Source: JBCCCJ01 sp039029315 (GTDB lineage: Bacteria; Bacteroidota; Bacteroidia; J057). Taken from it: 64,000 nt of DNA. Position 1 is the stretch's first letter. Each line of letters begins with the position of its first letter. The translations under genes and the position numbers were made by a program. Location of the stretch: positions 1 to 64,000 of the forward strand of contig JBCCGK010000062.1 in NCBI GenBank assembly GCA_039029315.1, in the 5' to 3' direction. The notes under the pieces are model-generated. The model was not told the DNA's origin, searched no databases, and worked only from the letters and a program-made list of their open reading frames with translations. Below are positions 1-9,134 of this stretch, one piece after another.

Positions 1-345
1 AACAAAGGAAAAGAAAAAGTGTACAGTTGTGAATAAATTTTCAATGAGAATTAATCAACATCACCCAAAAACAGCGAAGTTCATTAATTCGAAAAGACGG
101 TTTCCAGAGCATATGGGAGGATTTTTCTCCTGTAAAAAATGAACAAAGTCAAACTTAGAATTCTTTATGATTTTTTGGAGGCAAAACTGACACAAAAATC
201 GAGCAGGATGATCTCTTATTTTTGACAGTTCCTTAATCAGACAGAGGAGTCTTTTGCCGCCTGAATTTGACGTACAAAAAACTCCTCAACACATCTGGCA
301 TTCTCAGATCGAATCCTCATCCTTCTTCATCTGTTCTCCTGTTGA
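1..345. other. gene-free left edge
   Basis: I see no coding region with recognisable family features and no RNA gene here. The stretch is AT-rich and lies downstream of the stop codon of the outer-membrane barrel gene at 346-1002. Any gene it belongs to would be beyond the window edge. Confidence 0.5.
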
Positions 346-1002
346 TCACAAGGATTTCGCCAGACTGAGTTGCAGGAAGAAGGGCAAAGTCGGATGATTC
401 TGCAAATCCTGCCCAACAGTCTTCCCGATTGTCAGAAAAGTATGCCAGCTTTCAGAAGAATAATTGAGGCGTATTCCTGCCTGTATGTTCCCACCTGTTG
501 CGCCTATCCACCCATCCCATATTCCAGGATAGGATTCTTTGAGGTGGGCATGGCGAATATGTGTAGCAAAAGCATGATCATAGCCAATCAGGCCCGCAAT
601 TCCCCAGAACTTGCCATAATATCCAATGCCTGTGCGAAGATCCAGCCCAAGATTTGTCAAGGAGGCAACATCAGATTGATAGGTTCTCATGCTCAAGCCA
701 GCCTGCACATCCCAGGATACCTCATTGCTGTGCCAGATCTCATAATGGCCAGCCATACTGCCCTTCCAATCGTCCAACAGCCTATTTCCAAATGGAACTT
801 CAAGGCTTGCACTGAACATCAATGGCCGCTCCTCGGACAGGCGATACGCATAGGATGCCCCAACCCACGAACTATAATCCGCGCCTGCTTGCATTGACAG
901 GAGATGTGGATGAGCAAGCTGCTGCCGCCAATTAATTTCTTGCGAACGACAACTTGTGGAGACGGCCAACAAGCTGATAAAAAAAATGATATATATGTTC
1001 AT
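346..1002 (-). CDS. predicted outer-membrane beta-barrel protein
   Basis: Codes for 218 residues with an N-terminal signal sequence (about residues 1-20, hydrophobic IIFFISLLAV followed by STSC). The rest is made of short alternating amphipathic strands rich in Tyr, Trp and Gly, ending in LQLSLAKSL, the pattern expected of a small outer-membrane barrel. I cannot assign a named family. Its ATG overlaps the TGA of the upstream hydrolase gene by four bases (ATGA), so the two are probably translationally coupled and co-transcribed. A role in the cell envelope is inferred from the signal peptide and strand pattern alone. Confidence 0.65.
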   Translation of the reverse strand: MNIYIIFFISLLAVSTSCRSQEINWRQQLAHPHLLSMQAGADYSSWVGASYAYRLSEERPLMFSASLEVPFGNRLLDDWKGSMAGHYEIWHSNEVSWDVQAGLSMRTYQSDVASLTNLGLDLRTGIGYYGKFWGIAGLIGYDHAFATHIRHAHLKESYPGIWDGWIGATGGNIQAGIRLNYSSESWHTFLTIGKTVGQDLQNHPTLPFFLQLSLAKSL

Positions 1003-1982
1003 TTGAGTTGGGTTAAATAAGTGAGCGCTTCAGGATACAGATTGGTCCAGCCGAAATACAACATCTCATGCCCGCTATCAGCTACTTCGACCAGTTTGAC
1101 ATCAAAAAAGGGCGCAGAGACAGTTTGCGCCCATTCCCGTCCATAGGCTTCATTCAATTCGCTATACATGAACAGGACTGTAGGAGAATAGGCGGACAGA
1201 TTCGTCCGAAAATCAAATCCCACTCTCTCTGCTGCATCAATCATGGCATCAAATGACACTGCTCCATTCCTCCAAAAAGGATAAGGACCAGCATTTCCCA
1301 GGGTATTTCCATTGGCATTTTCGAAAGTGGCAAAATAAGCTGCTTTGTAATCGAGAATTTCATGTTCAGATCGACCAGCAAAGATTTGCTCCGTAAAAAT
1401 GGCATCATTCAGGGCTTCCGAGAAGATGTTGATGCGATTGGATCGGCTCAGATATTCCTTCGTCTGTGTCCAGCTCAGGCCTCCAGGTTCTGCAAGGATC
1501 GCCCCAGCTATTTTTTCAGGAAACTGATTGAGGTATGCTGTTGCCAGCATGGCCCCCCAGGAATGGCCAAAAAGAAATACCTTCTGACTATCCGCCCGAC
1601 GAACATGATCAATCAAGGCATCCAGATCCTCTACAAAAAGTTGGATACCATTGTCTCCAAATTGGGCTTTGTCTTCGCGTTTGGACAAACCAGTACCTCT
1701 TTGGTCATAGAAAAGCACGAAAAATCCATCAGCCGCAAAGGCTTTCGCTTCAAGCATGGATCGGTAATCTCCTCCCGGTCCCCCGTGAATCATCAGGAGA
1801 ATCGGATCATCGGCCTGCCCGTAAGTCTCTACATGCAAGTGAGTGCCATTGATGATCAAGGAAGGAAGGCTTGGGTCCTGATCCACGGTTTTTGGAACAA
1901 GGATACCCGCTGCGACCGGATCTTCTTTCACACAAGAAAGAAGGGTCAGCAGAACTGTGATTGCTATCAGTTGTTTTGTCAT
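999..1982 (-). CDS. exported alpha/beta hydrolase, proline iminopeptidase-like (S33)
   Basis: A 327-residue lipoprotein-type alpha/beta hydrolase. The start at 1982 (MTKQLIAIT) is chosen because it puts a hydrophobic signal and a lipobox (LLSC, Cys17) at the N terminus; an in-frame start 69 bases upstream would bury the signal. Motifs in order are the oxyanion-hole stretch HGGPGG (66-71), YDQRGTG (about 92-98), the nucleophile elbow GHSWG (Ser141) and a late His in DSGHEML. HGGPGG with DQRGTG is typical of the proline iminopeptidase branch of family S33, which removes N-terminal proline or acts on related amides and esters. The substrate is not evident. It is followed by, and overlaps, the barrel gene; a palindromic element lies about 105 bases upstream of its start. 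Confidence 0.85.
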   Translation of the reverse strand: MTKQLIAITVLLTLLSCVKEDPVAAGILVPKTVDQDPSLPSLIINGTHLHVETYGQADDPILLMIHGGPGGDYRSMLEAKAFAADGFFVLFYDQRGTGLSKREDKAQFGDNGIQLFVEDLDALIDHVRRADSQKVFLFGHSWGAMLATAYLNQFPEKIAGAILAEPGGLSWTQTKEYLSRSNRINIFSEALNDAIFTEQIFAGRSEHEILDYKAAYFATFENANGNTLGNAGPYPFWRNGAVSFDAMIDAAERVGFDFRTNLSAYSPTVLFMYSELNEAYGREWAQTVSAPFFDVKLVEVADSGHEMLYFGWTNLYPEALTYLTQLK

Positions 1983-2086
1983 AAAAAAATGTTTCCAACA
2001 AAGGAAACCATTGACACAATCAAGAGCGACCGTGCTTACAAGGAGCAACAAACCAGAGCGATGTGCTTACAAGGAGGCCTGTGATC

Positions 2087-2253
2087 TTAGAGACTGTTTG
2101 GAAATCTGTCACTTATTTTTTGTATGCGTATTTTTTCCTCATCTGGCGGCTTTTTTTGTTCCCATAGCACCACTATGAGAACAAAAAAGAGCCTTGGCTG
2201 AGAAAAAAATACACGATAAAAATTCTCAGCACAGATTCCAAAACAGTCTCTTA
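2087..2253. mobile_element. palindromic MITE-like element, copy A (161 bp core, TTA target repeats)
   Basis: The core 2090-2250 is flanked on both sides by TTA. The ends are inverted repeats: GAGACTGTTT at the left and AAACAGTCTC at the right, with complementarity continuing imperfectly to the centre. There the stretch TTTTTTGTTC...GAACAAAAAA closes around a short loop near 2165-2172, so the whole element can fold back on itself. It has no coding capacity. It matches copy B at 23416-23576 in length (161 bp each) with about 8 differences by eye. The right-hand TTA is the stop codon (TAA, minus strand) of the AraC gene. The central hairpin with T and A runs could act as a bidirectional terminator. 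Confidence 0.85.
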
Positions 2254-3351
2254 GTGAAAAAATTGAGAAGGGGATTTGCCAGTATATTGCCTAAAATACT
2301 TATTGAAAGTCGATTTTGAGTTAAATCCACATTCTAGCGCAATGGCGAGAAAGGTGTGACGTTGTCTCCGCTCGGGAACAGATGCTTGTCTGATAAATTC
2401 TTCTACCCTCAGCGTATTGATATAGTGATAGAAGTTTTTCTGGCTTTGTTTGTTGATTACTTGGGAGAGATAATTGGGATGAATATCCAGTCGACTTGCC
2501 AATTCTGTCAGGCTCAGATCGCTATTCAAGTACAATTGTTCTTGCTCCATGATCCTCCTCAGCTCTGCATAAATCCGGTCAACGTCTTGTTCTTTGAGGC
2601 CTGATTTGGCATAGCGTACAGGCAGATCCTGTATGGGTGGAGAAGGGATTTCTGCTTCCTCTCGCACATAGACTGGTTCCATAGAATAAAAAATGGGAAT
2701 CTGATTGATCCCAAAGAATCCAATAAAAAGGACTAAAAACGCGACTCCGGCAAAGATGACTGTGTCTGAAGAGAAGATGACCAGTAGCCAAATTCCTCCC
2801 AATCCCACAGACAAGTACTGAAGCCAGCGAAGATTTTTTCCCTCTGTATTAGAATATAGCTGCTGAACGTTTCTCTGGTGTCTGCGAATCAAAACCAGCG
2901 AGTAGATGGCATATCCCAATCCCAGACCGACGATGAGAAATAGTCGCAATAGATTGTAGAAGGCATACCCTTCTCCATCTCGCCCATAAACGCTGATCTT
3001 TTCTGCTCCTGAGAGGGAATAAAATGGAATTGCCAACAGAATCAGCATCAGCATGGGCAAGAGGTGTGCGGCCTGTTTTTTCAATCCTAGTGAACCAGGG
3101 CGTGTGATCTCCGACACATAGAAAAAATGAAAAACTCCCTGGGCCAGTGGCAAAGAAAATTCAACCCCCAACATATGTGGGTACAGATATATTTGACCTG
3201 TTTGATGAAAATAGACCAAAATCTGATGTACAGCTAATGTTCCAATCCACCAAGTCAGAATGTCTTCATGCTTGGGTTTCCGTCTTTTCAGTACCAAAAG
3301 CAAAAAGAGGAAAAGGGAAATGATGATCCCTATCAAATAAATAATCTTCAT
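2251..3351 (-). CDS. membrane-anchored AraC-family transcriptional regulator
   Basis: A 366-residue protein in two parts. Residues 1 to about 230 carry several hydrophobic segments (for example IIYLIGIIISLFLFLLLVL near the N terminus and VAFLVLFIGFFGI near 215). Residues from about 270 to the end form an AraC double helix-turn-helix domain, with LSLTELASRLDIHPNYLSQ as the first HTH and CGFNSKSTFNKYFRQYTGKSP as the signature of the second. Such proteins are presumed to sense a signal through the membrane part and bind DNA on the cytoplasmic side. The GNAT gene ends 9 bases upstream, so the two are probably one transcript. The stop codon TAA is formed by the target-site repeat of palindromic element copy A, so the protein ends exactly where the element begins. 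The target genes are unknown. Confidence 0.9.
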   Translation of the reverse strand: MKIIYLIGIIISLFLFLLLVLKRRKPKHEDILTWWIGTLAVHQILVYFHQTGQIYLYPHMLGVEFSLPLAQGVFHFFYVSEITRPGSLGLKKQAAHLLPMLMLILLAIPFYSLSGAEKISVYGRDGEGYAFYNLLRLFLIVGLGLGYAIYSLVLIRRHQRNVQQLYSNTEGKNLRWLQYLSVGLGGIWLLVIFSSDTVIFAGVAFLVLFIGFFGINQIPIFYSMEPVYVREEAEIPSPPIQDLPVRYAKSGLKEQDVDRIYAELRRIMEQEQLYLNSDLSLTELASRLDIHPNYLSQVINKQSQKNFYHYINTLRVEEFIRQASVPERRQRHTFLAIALECGFNSKSTFNKYFRQYTGKSPSQFFH

Positions 3352-3360
3352 AATAGGGGA

Positions 3361-3888
3361 TCAGTTTTGGTCTGACAAATGAGACACAAAAACAAGATTC
3401 GCAGGATTATCAGCATCAGTTCGATTTTCCTCGCGCACAAATCCGTTGCGAAGCAATAAACGAACGGAAGCTTCATTGTCAAACTGGGTAAAAGCCTCGA
3501 TAAAGTCTAGTCGCAGATTTTTCCTCCCATACTCCATAACGCATCTCAATGCTTCTCCCATGATTCCCTGTCGCTGGAATTCAGGATGCAACTCATAGCC
3601 AAGCTCTGCGACGGTTCGATCTGATGAGAAGTTCCACAAACAGATCGTGCCAATGAGTCCGTTTTTGTTTTTCTCCTGGATTCCCCAATAGGCAATTTTT
3701 CCTGCTTGCTGTTTATCCTGAATGCCCGCAATAAAGATCTTCGCAGCCATAAGATCCTGTGGCTGCGATCGCTTGACAAAGGCATTCACCCTTGGATCTG
3801 AACGGAGAAAAAATATCGCTTCTGCGTCTGCAATAACGACTTCCCGCAATAGCAGACGAGAAGTTTCTAATGGAGTAAAGGGCGACAT
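3361..3888 (-). CDS. GNAT N-acetyltransferase, RimJ/RimL-like
   Basis: A 175-residue acetyltransferase. The N terminus (TPLETSRLLLREVVIADAEAI) is the usual start of the RimJ/RimL group, and the acetyl-CoA-binding loop is visible in ELHPEFQRQGIMGEAL (about 95-110). The start at 3888 is chosen because homologues begin with this segment; a 26-codon extension to 3966 is possible but would run into a candidate decayed palindromic element. The family acetylates ribosomal-protein N termini, aminoglycosides or other amines; the substrate here is not known. The AraC regulator follows 9 bases downstream. Confidence 0.88.
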   Translation of the reverse strand: MSPFTPLETSRLLLREVVIADAEAIFFLRSDPRVNAFVKRSQPQDLMAAKIFIAGIQDKQQAGKIAYWGIQEKNKNGLIGTICLWNFSSDRTVAELGYELHPEFQRQGIMGEALRCVMEYGRKNLRLDFIEAFTQFDNEASVRLLLRNGFVREENRTDADNPANLVFVSHLSDQN

Positions 3889-3945
3889 GATAGGAAGAGA
3901 ATGATGAAAGCGGTCTTTCTGTGGAACAATTAGAGAAAGTTTGAA

Positions 3946-4092
3946 AAGACTATTTGAGCTTGTCAAGGAAGAAAACTGTGATGGTCATAGATTGGACCTT
4001 ACAGGCGAAAAAACCAAGAAGCTAGCTGGGCCAAAGAGAAGACCTGAAAATTTATCATACTACCCAATAGATCACACTCAAACAGTCTCTTA
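3946..4092. mobile_element. possible decayed palindromic element, copy D
   Basis: The right end is clear: AAACAGTCTC followed by TTA at 4090-4092, as in the other copies, and again this TTA is the stop codon of the adjacent minus-strand gene. The left end is weak: AAGACTATTTGAG at 3946-3958 matches GAGACTGTTTGAG at 11 of 13 positions, and there is no TTA beside it. The inner ends of copies C and D resemble each other (GAGACTGTTTG, then G or A, then GTGTG). The interior does not match copies A or B. Treat it as one solid end plus a probable degenerate partner. Confidence 0.45.
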
Positions 4093-4674
4093 GCCCCTCC
4101 TTGTCAGTTGAAGCCGCCGATAAGTCTGAAATTCTTTGGAGAGAAATCGCATATGAAAGAAGAATGCCGATATGCCAATGACAGCAAAAATCACATAAAG
4201 TGGCCTACCAACTGTCTCTCGGAACCCTTGATAAACTCCCCATTGAAAGTATTGCCCACAATTGTGGATCGTCGCTAAGAAACTCGCAATGATCAAAACC
4301 CTGACCATCACAAATCCCATATGAGCCAGGAAGACTTCTTTGTGTTTGGGTAATCGGAAGAACACACTGAGAAACCGATCCGGCACACCAAAATACAACT
4401 GGGAGGCATATTCCCAAATGCTGTCAGGCTTCGGCTGAAAGCTAGTCTTCGCCTTATACCGAAAACTAGCAAAATAATGCAGGGCGGTTATTCCCCCGAC
4501 CAACAGAATATTGACAATAATTAGCCCATTCCACCCAATACCCAAGAATCTGCTCAAGGGGTTCATCTCATCTTGCATCCCGTTTTCCTGAAAAAACCAC
4601 AAGCTGGTAGAGTAAAAATCACATCCTCTAGCAAAAAGCAGAAACACTGTAAGAAGAATGAAATTCAATTTCAT
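4090..4674 (-). CDS. integral membrane protein of unknown function (DUF5658-like)
   Basis: A 194-residue protein with about four hydrophobic segments (near residues 3-15, 50-65, 115-130 and 155-170). The N-terminal part has D-F-Y-S-T-S at the first helix and then EMNPLSRFLG before the second. This D...T...NP pattern resembles the DUF5658 family of small membrane proteins, but I hold that match loosely. No function can be given. It is read toward the GNAT gene, with about 200 bases between them that may hold a decayed palindromic element. Its TAA stop is the TTA flanking that element. The 294 bases upstream (4675-4968) are a divergent promoter region toward the PQQ dehydrogenase gene. Confidence 0.75.
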   Translation of the reverse strand: MKLNFILLTVFLLFARGCDFYSTSLWFFQENGMQDEMNPLSRFLGIGWNGLIIVNILLVGGITALHYFASFRYKAKTSFQPKPDSIWEYASQLYFGVPDRFLSVFFRLPKHKEVFLAHMGFVMVRVLIIASFLATIHNCGQYFQWGVYQGFRETVGRPLYVIFAVIGISAFFFHMRFLSKEFQTYRRLQLTRRG

Positions 4675-4968
4675 GCTTGATAATTAGGTGGCCAATATTA
4701 GGGTTGATTTTGGGAATAAGGGAAATGGCTTGATTGGTAAGATGTCTACCTTATTTCCTCTATGCTCACTATTTCCCTCACAAATAAATGTGTCCCCTTA
4801 CATATCTATTGGAAGAATTCTTTGAGTGAAAATAGGAAAAGCATTGGTCATGGCAAAGAATCCATGCCCCAACGATTGTTCAGGATGGCTACAAGCACTT
4901 TAATCATAAATCTTGATATATTGACTCTGCATATTGCTTGACTAATTTACTCGAACCACTCCCATTTT

Positions 4969-7080
4969 ATGCATACCCCCTCTTTAAACCTCTGTATTTC
5001 TCTGTTCTGTGTATGGAGTCTTGGCTTCCTTTCATGCAAGTCTGACTCCCTGCCAAGGATTGAGGGTGCCGGAGCTGATTGGGCCCACTACCTCGGCCAT
5101 CCCACCAGCAATCAGTATTCCACCCTGGACCAAATCACTCCCCGGAATGCCGACAAACTGGAAGTTGCCTGGATGTACGATACCGGAGATAGTGCCAACT
5201 ATCAAGTCAACAACTTGATCATCGATGGTCGATTATATACTGCCAGCCCACATAGCCGAGTGATTGCTCTCAACGGAGCGACGGGAGAACACCTCTGGAC
5301 CTTTGATCCATCCAGTGTCCATGATTCGCTGGCTGATGGTGACCAACGTGGTCTGATGTACTGGACTGATGGAGAAAGCAAGCGGATTCTCACCATGAAA
5401 GGGACCCGTCTTTATGCACTTGATGCCCTGACGGGTGCATTGATTTCTTCTTTTGGAGACAATGGGTCGATTCATTTGGGGAAAAATCTAGATGTGCCGG
5501 GCACGCCCAAAGTCTATTTGAATACCCCAGGCCAAATCTACAAGGATATGTTCATCATTGGGACCAATGTCAGTGAGGACGTGCCCGGAGCTGTGCGAGC
5601 TTTCGATATTCGAACAGGGGAGCGTAAGTGGATCTTCCACACCCTCCCCCGACCAGGAGAATATGGGTCCGATACCTGGCCTGAGGACTATTTGGACCAT
5701 ACAGGCGGTGCATCGGATTGGTCAGGGATGGCGCTTGATCACACAAGAGGGATGGTCTACTTGTCTACCGAGACAGCGGGACCGGATTTTTATGGTGGAG
5801 AGAGATATGGCGAAAATCTTTTTGCCAATTCTGTCATTGCGTTGGATGCCAATACAGGAGAACGACTCTGGCACCATCAGCTTGTGCATCACGATCTGTG
5901 GGATCTGGACAATCCTGCTCCTCCGACCCTATTGACTGTCAGGCATGAAGGCAAACTGGTAGATGTGTTGGCGCAAGGAACCAAAATGGGCCTCTTTTTT
6001 GTCTTCAATCGAGAAACTGGTGAACCCCTCTGGCCGATAGAGGAACGCCCTACCCCTGCTTCCAGAATACCGGGTATCAAGAGTTGGCCAACCCAGCCCT
6101 TTCCCACTAAGCCAGAACCACTCATGCGGTTGAGATATACAGAAGAGGATTTCTCGACCATTTCTCCCAAGGCAACTCAGATCAGCAAAGACATGTTCGC
6201 TCAGTCAGGCAATTATGGTTCTTATCCACCGCCAAGCCTGGAACAGATCATCATGTTTCCCGGATTCGATGGGGGCATGGAATGGGGCGGCTCAGCTGCC
6301 GATCCAGATGGGATTGTCTATGTCAACATCAATGAAATGCCCTGGTTTTATCAATTGGTTCCTACCAGAAGAGAAGATGGAAGCGCATTTCCAAGAGGTG
6401 AAGCTCTCTATCGCGCCAATTGTGCTTCTTGTCATGGAATTGATCGGACAGGCAATCCTGCTGGCGGATTTCCCTCTCTGGCCGATGTGGCGGATCGTCT
6501 CCCTAGAGCAGTCGTGATGCAATTCATCGAGAACGGAGGAGGGAGGATGCCAGCATTTGGGAAGCTGGCCTTGAGCAGAAGAAACGCCATTGCAGATTTC
6601 TTGTATGGGCTTGAGTCAAAGGATTCAAGGCAACAAGCAGCATCGGATATTCCCCCTTATGTATTCCGCGGCTTCCAACGATTTTTTGATGATGAGGGAT
6701 ATCCTGCCATCAAGCCTCCCTGGGGTACCTTGAACGCAGTGGACATGAATACAGGCAGCATCAAGTGGAAGGTCCCTCTGGGAGAATTCGAAGAACTCAC
6801 CAACAGGGGCATTCCTATCACAGGTACTGAAAACTACGGTGGACCTGTCGTAACGGCTGGTGGTGTCATCTTCATCGGTGCAACGGCAGATGCTACCTTC
6901 CGGGTATTTGACAAGGAAGATGGACAGATGCTCTGGCAACATGATCTTCCATTTGATGGTAACTCAACTCCAAGCACCTATCTTGCGAATGGCAAACAAT
7001 ATGTTGTGATCTCGGCAGGTGGTGCCAAGAAAAATCCAATTAAAGGAGGCATGTTAGTAGCCTTTAGCCTTCCAGATTGA
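4969..7080 (+). CDS. PQQ-dependent dehydrogenase with internal cytochrome c domain (membrane glucose dehydrogenase type)
   Basis: A 703-residue exported quinoprotein with a lipoprotein signal (FLSC, Cys23). The N-terminal two thirds forms an eight-bladed propeller; repeated W-motif-like blades such as LNGATGEHLWTFDP, LDANTGERLWHHQLVHHDLWD and VDMNTGSIKWKVPLGEF are visible. A heme c motif CASCH (Cys485, Cys488, His489) sits in an inserted domain of about residues 475-560, after which the last blades continue. Proteins of this build oxidise glucose or other sugars and alcohols in the periplasm and pass electrons through the heme to the respiratory chain. I see no pqqA-E genes in the window, so the cofactor is either made elsewhere or scavenged. 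The gene is followed convergently, 15 bases away, by an unknown exported protein. Confidence 0.92.
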   Translation: MHTPSLNLCISLFCVWSLGFLSCKSDSLPRIEGAGADWAHYLGHPTSNQYSTLDQITPRNADKLEVAWMYDTGDSANYQVNNLIIDGRLYTASPHSRVIALNGATGEHLWTFDPSSVHDSLADGDQRGLMYWTDGESKRILTMKGTRLYALDALTGALISSFGDNGSIHLGKNLDVPGTPKVYLNTPGQIYKDMFIIGTNVSEDVPGAVRAFDIRTGERKWIFHTLPRPGEYGSDTWPEDYLDHTGGASDWSGMALDHTRGMVYLSTETAGPDFYGGERYGENLFANSVIALDANTGERLWHHQLVHHDLWDLDNPAPPTLLTVRHEGKLVDVLAQGTKMGLFFVFNRETGEPLWPIEERPTPASRIPGIKSWPTQPFPTKPEPLMRLRYTEEDFSTISPKATQISKDMFAQSGNYGSYPPPSLEQIIMFPGFDGGMEWGGSAADPDGIVYVNINEMPWFYQLVPTRREDGSAFPRGEALYRANCASCHGIDRTGNPAGGFPSLADVADRLPRAVVMQFIENGGGRMPAFGKLALSRRNAIADFLYGLESKDSRQQAASDIPPYVFRGFQRFFDDEGYPAIKPPWGTLNAVDMNTGSIKWKVPLGEFEELTNRGIPITGTENYGGPVVTAGGVIFIGATADATFRVFDKEDGQMLWQHDLPFDGNSTPSTYLANGKQYVVISAGGAKKNPIKGGMLVAFSLPD

Positions 7081-7095
7081 CATCCAGAGATCTGT

Positions 7096-8310
7096 TTACC
7101 ATTTTCGATTTCGATCTACTTTCGCCTTTTCCTTGGGGGTCAAGAGTTTGTACAGATGTTGGAAATCAGGATGATCCACGAAGTACTGGATGATGTCCGG
7201 GTCACCAATATTGATCCCTCGAGACCTCAATTGCGCCAACATCAAGGAGATCCAGTCATATTGGGAATATCTGGCAAGTTTGGGTTTGACAGTTTGTTCA
7301 GTCTTCCGGGTGCTGGGCTGATCCATCCCTCTACTTCTTCCAAAAGAGGCATCAGATGAAAGTCCTCTGGTGGTCTGCATATCCTGATAGGGTCCATGAG
7401 ACTCATGCGCCAAAAGAGGCGTCGGCTCAGGTTCGCTCAAACTAGTTGCCGGAGCCATTACGTCTCTGACAACAGTCGCCATTCTGGCCTCCATCTCATC
7501 GAGTCGATTCTGTTCCGTTCCCACGATATACTGGGTGGTTTGTGTAAACAATCGCTGCGCAAACAGTTTGAAGGCATGAATATTATAGCCATACTCCTCG
7601 CCGCTTGCATAGGACACATCACGGTCAACATCTTCGACATATACTGTTCCACCTGAATTCAGGTAATATCCCCTGATGACCTGATCATCCAACTTCACCT
7701 TGAGTGGCTCTATCGGCCTGTCTACAATAGAAATATCCGTAGGACCTCGATAGCTATATGACTGATCGGGCAACCAGTCTGTGTGAAAAATCACCCGCTT
7801 GAATGGCTTGTCAAAATAGCCATATCGAATCAGCACATGTCTCAGATACATTTTTTGAAATGGTTCAATGTTCTTTTTTGACAATGCTTCATCAATAAAT
7901 TCAACCAACTCTGGATCCGCCTCATGATTTCCCAACAAGAGGATTCGATCAAAAATTTCTGTCAATGCCTGATCCATGATCCCGACACTTCGTTCAGATA
8001 CCCGCCTTCGATCCAAATGGTAGATGCGATTGTTAGCCGTTCGAAGCAGACAATTTTCATTGTAAAAAGTTAAAGTAGCAAGTGAACCAAAATTCATCGT
8101 CAAAGACTGATATTCTGAAGAGTATCTTCCCCTCAACTCCGCATACATTGCCAGTCGAAACTGGTTGTCTGGACTGAGTTGATAAGGACTGATATAATCC
8201 TCAATCAGTTGTTCATAAGGATAAACAGGCTCCGATGATTGAGCAAAAAAGAAAGTAGGTCGAAGACATAGACACACCATGCCACTCAGGACCAGGAATA
8301 ACTTCCCCAT
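7096..8310 (-). CDS. exported protein of unknown function, 404 aa
   Basis: I do not recognise a family. The protein begins with a signal peptide (residues 1 to about 23, cut likely after FFAQS). An N-terminal half of about 280 residues contains RTANNRIYHLDRRRVSERSVG and a predicted beta-rich stretch with many Tyr. A polar, low-complexity linker rich in Pro, Ser and Thr follows (about 295-345). The C-terminal segment of about 60 residues is helical, with MLAQLRSRGINIGDPDIIQYF and LLTPKEKAKVDRNRKW. It is convergent with the PQQ dehydrogenase gene and has about 160 bases of promoter space upstream, shared divergently with the phosphatase gene. It is probably a monocistronic periplasmic or surface protein. 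Confidence 0.8.
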   Translation of the reverse strand: MGKLFLVLSGMVCLCLRPTFFFAQSSEPVYPYEQLIEDYISPYQLSPDNQFRLAMYAELRGRYSSEYQSLTMNFGSLATLTFYNENCLLRTANNRIYHLDRRRVSERSVGIMDQALTEIFDRILLLGNHEADPELVEFIDEALSKKNIEPFQKMYLRHVLIRYGYFDKPFKRVIFHTDWLPDQSYSYRGPTDISIVDRPIEPLKVKLDDQVIRGYYLNSGGTVYVEDVDRDVSYASGEEYGYNIHAFKLFAQRLFTQTTQYIVGTEQNRLDEMEARMATVVRDVMAPATSLSEPEPTPLLAHESHGPYQDMQTTRGLSSDASFGRSRGMDQPSTRKTEQTVKPKLARYSQYDWISLMLAQLRSRGINIGDPDIIQYFVDHPDFQHLYKLLTPKEKAKVDRNRKW

Positions 8311-8471
8311 AAGCAGTATTTAACCCAATATGTATTAACACCCCAATACCCCTACGTTGACAGGGGATATTGTCAACAAAATAAGAATAATTTGATTATG
8401 AACGCAAATAATTTAAGAACTAAAGCAAATGATTTGGGGAATCCTCAGAATTCTAAGACCTTTGCAGCGAA

Positions 8472-9128
8472 ATGATCAACATCTATCTTATCCGACATGC
8501 TGAAAGCATGGGAAATGTCAACCATCACCTGATCGGTGGACAGTCCAACCACTATCCTCTGACTGAAAGAGGAGAAACACAAGCACACCAATTAGGCAAA
8601 CGCCTACAACAGGAAGGGCTTCATTTTGATTATGTACACGCCTCAATCGCTGTTCGTGCTCAACAGACTTGTCAGATTAGCTGCGGTCATATCGGTTTCG
8701 ATTTCGCACAGGTGCAGCATACAGACCAAATTGTTGAACTCAGCCAGGGCGAATGGGAAGGCCAAGTCAGAAAAGACATCTATACGCCAGAACGAAAGGA
8801 AGAAATTGTTACGAACAGCTACCACTTCAAAGCCCCCCAAGGGGAGTCTCAAAAGGAGGTATGTGATCGCATGGAGAATTGGCTATTGGCTGCTATTGAG
8901 GGACTTGATCCAAAGGAGGAAGTAAATATTGCAGGCTATTCTCACGGATTTGCCATCAAATGTCTGGTCAAGCGGTTGATGAATTCCGATCCATTGATGA
9001 CGTATCGCACCATCATTCACAATACTTCCATTACTTGCTTCCAGTTCAACGGCAAAAACTGGTTGCTGGAACGACTGAATGATCACACACATATCATCGG
9101 TTCAGATTTCATTGGCCATTATGGATGA
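8472..9128 (+). CDS. histidine phosphatase family protein
   Basis: A 218-residue cytoplasmic protein of the phosphoglycerate mutase-like (branch 1) superfamily. The catalytic RHAE motif is at residues 8-11 (His9 accepts the phosphate), Arg in VHASIAVRAQQT is the expected phosphate-binding residue, and SQGEWEGQ (about 95) and the second catalytic His in AGYSHGFAI (about 155) are in place. Members dephosphorylate sugar phosphates, nucleotides or small metabolites; the substrate is not deducible. The nitrilase gene follows after six bases, so the two are very likely co-transcribed. Confidence 0.88.
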   Translation: MINIYLIRHAESMGNVNHHLIGGQSNHYPLTERGETQAHQLGKRLQQEGLHFDYVHASIAVRAQQTCQISCGHIGFDFAQVQHTDQIVELSQGEWEGQVRKDIYTPERKEEIVTNSYHFKAPQGESQKEVCDRMENWLLAAIEGLDPKEEVNIAGYSHGFAIKCLVKRLMNSDPLMTYRTIIHNTSITCFQFNGKNWLLERLNDHTHIIGSDFIGHYG

Positions 9129-9134
9129 CAGCTC

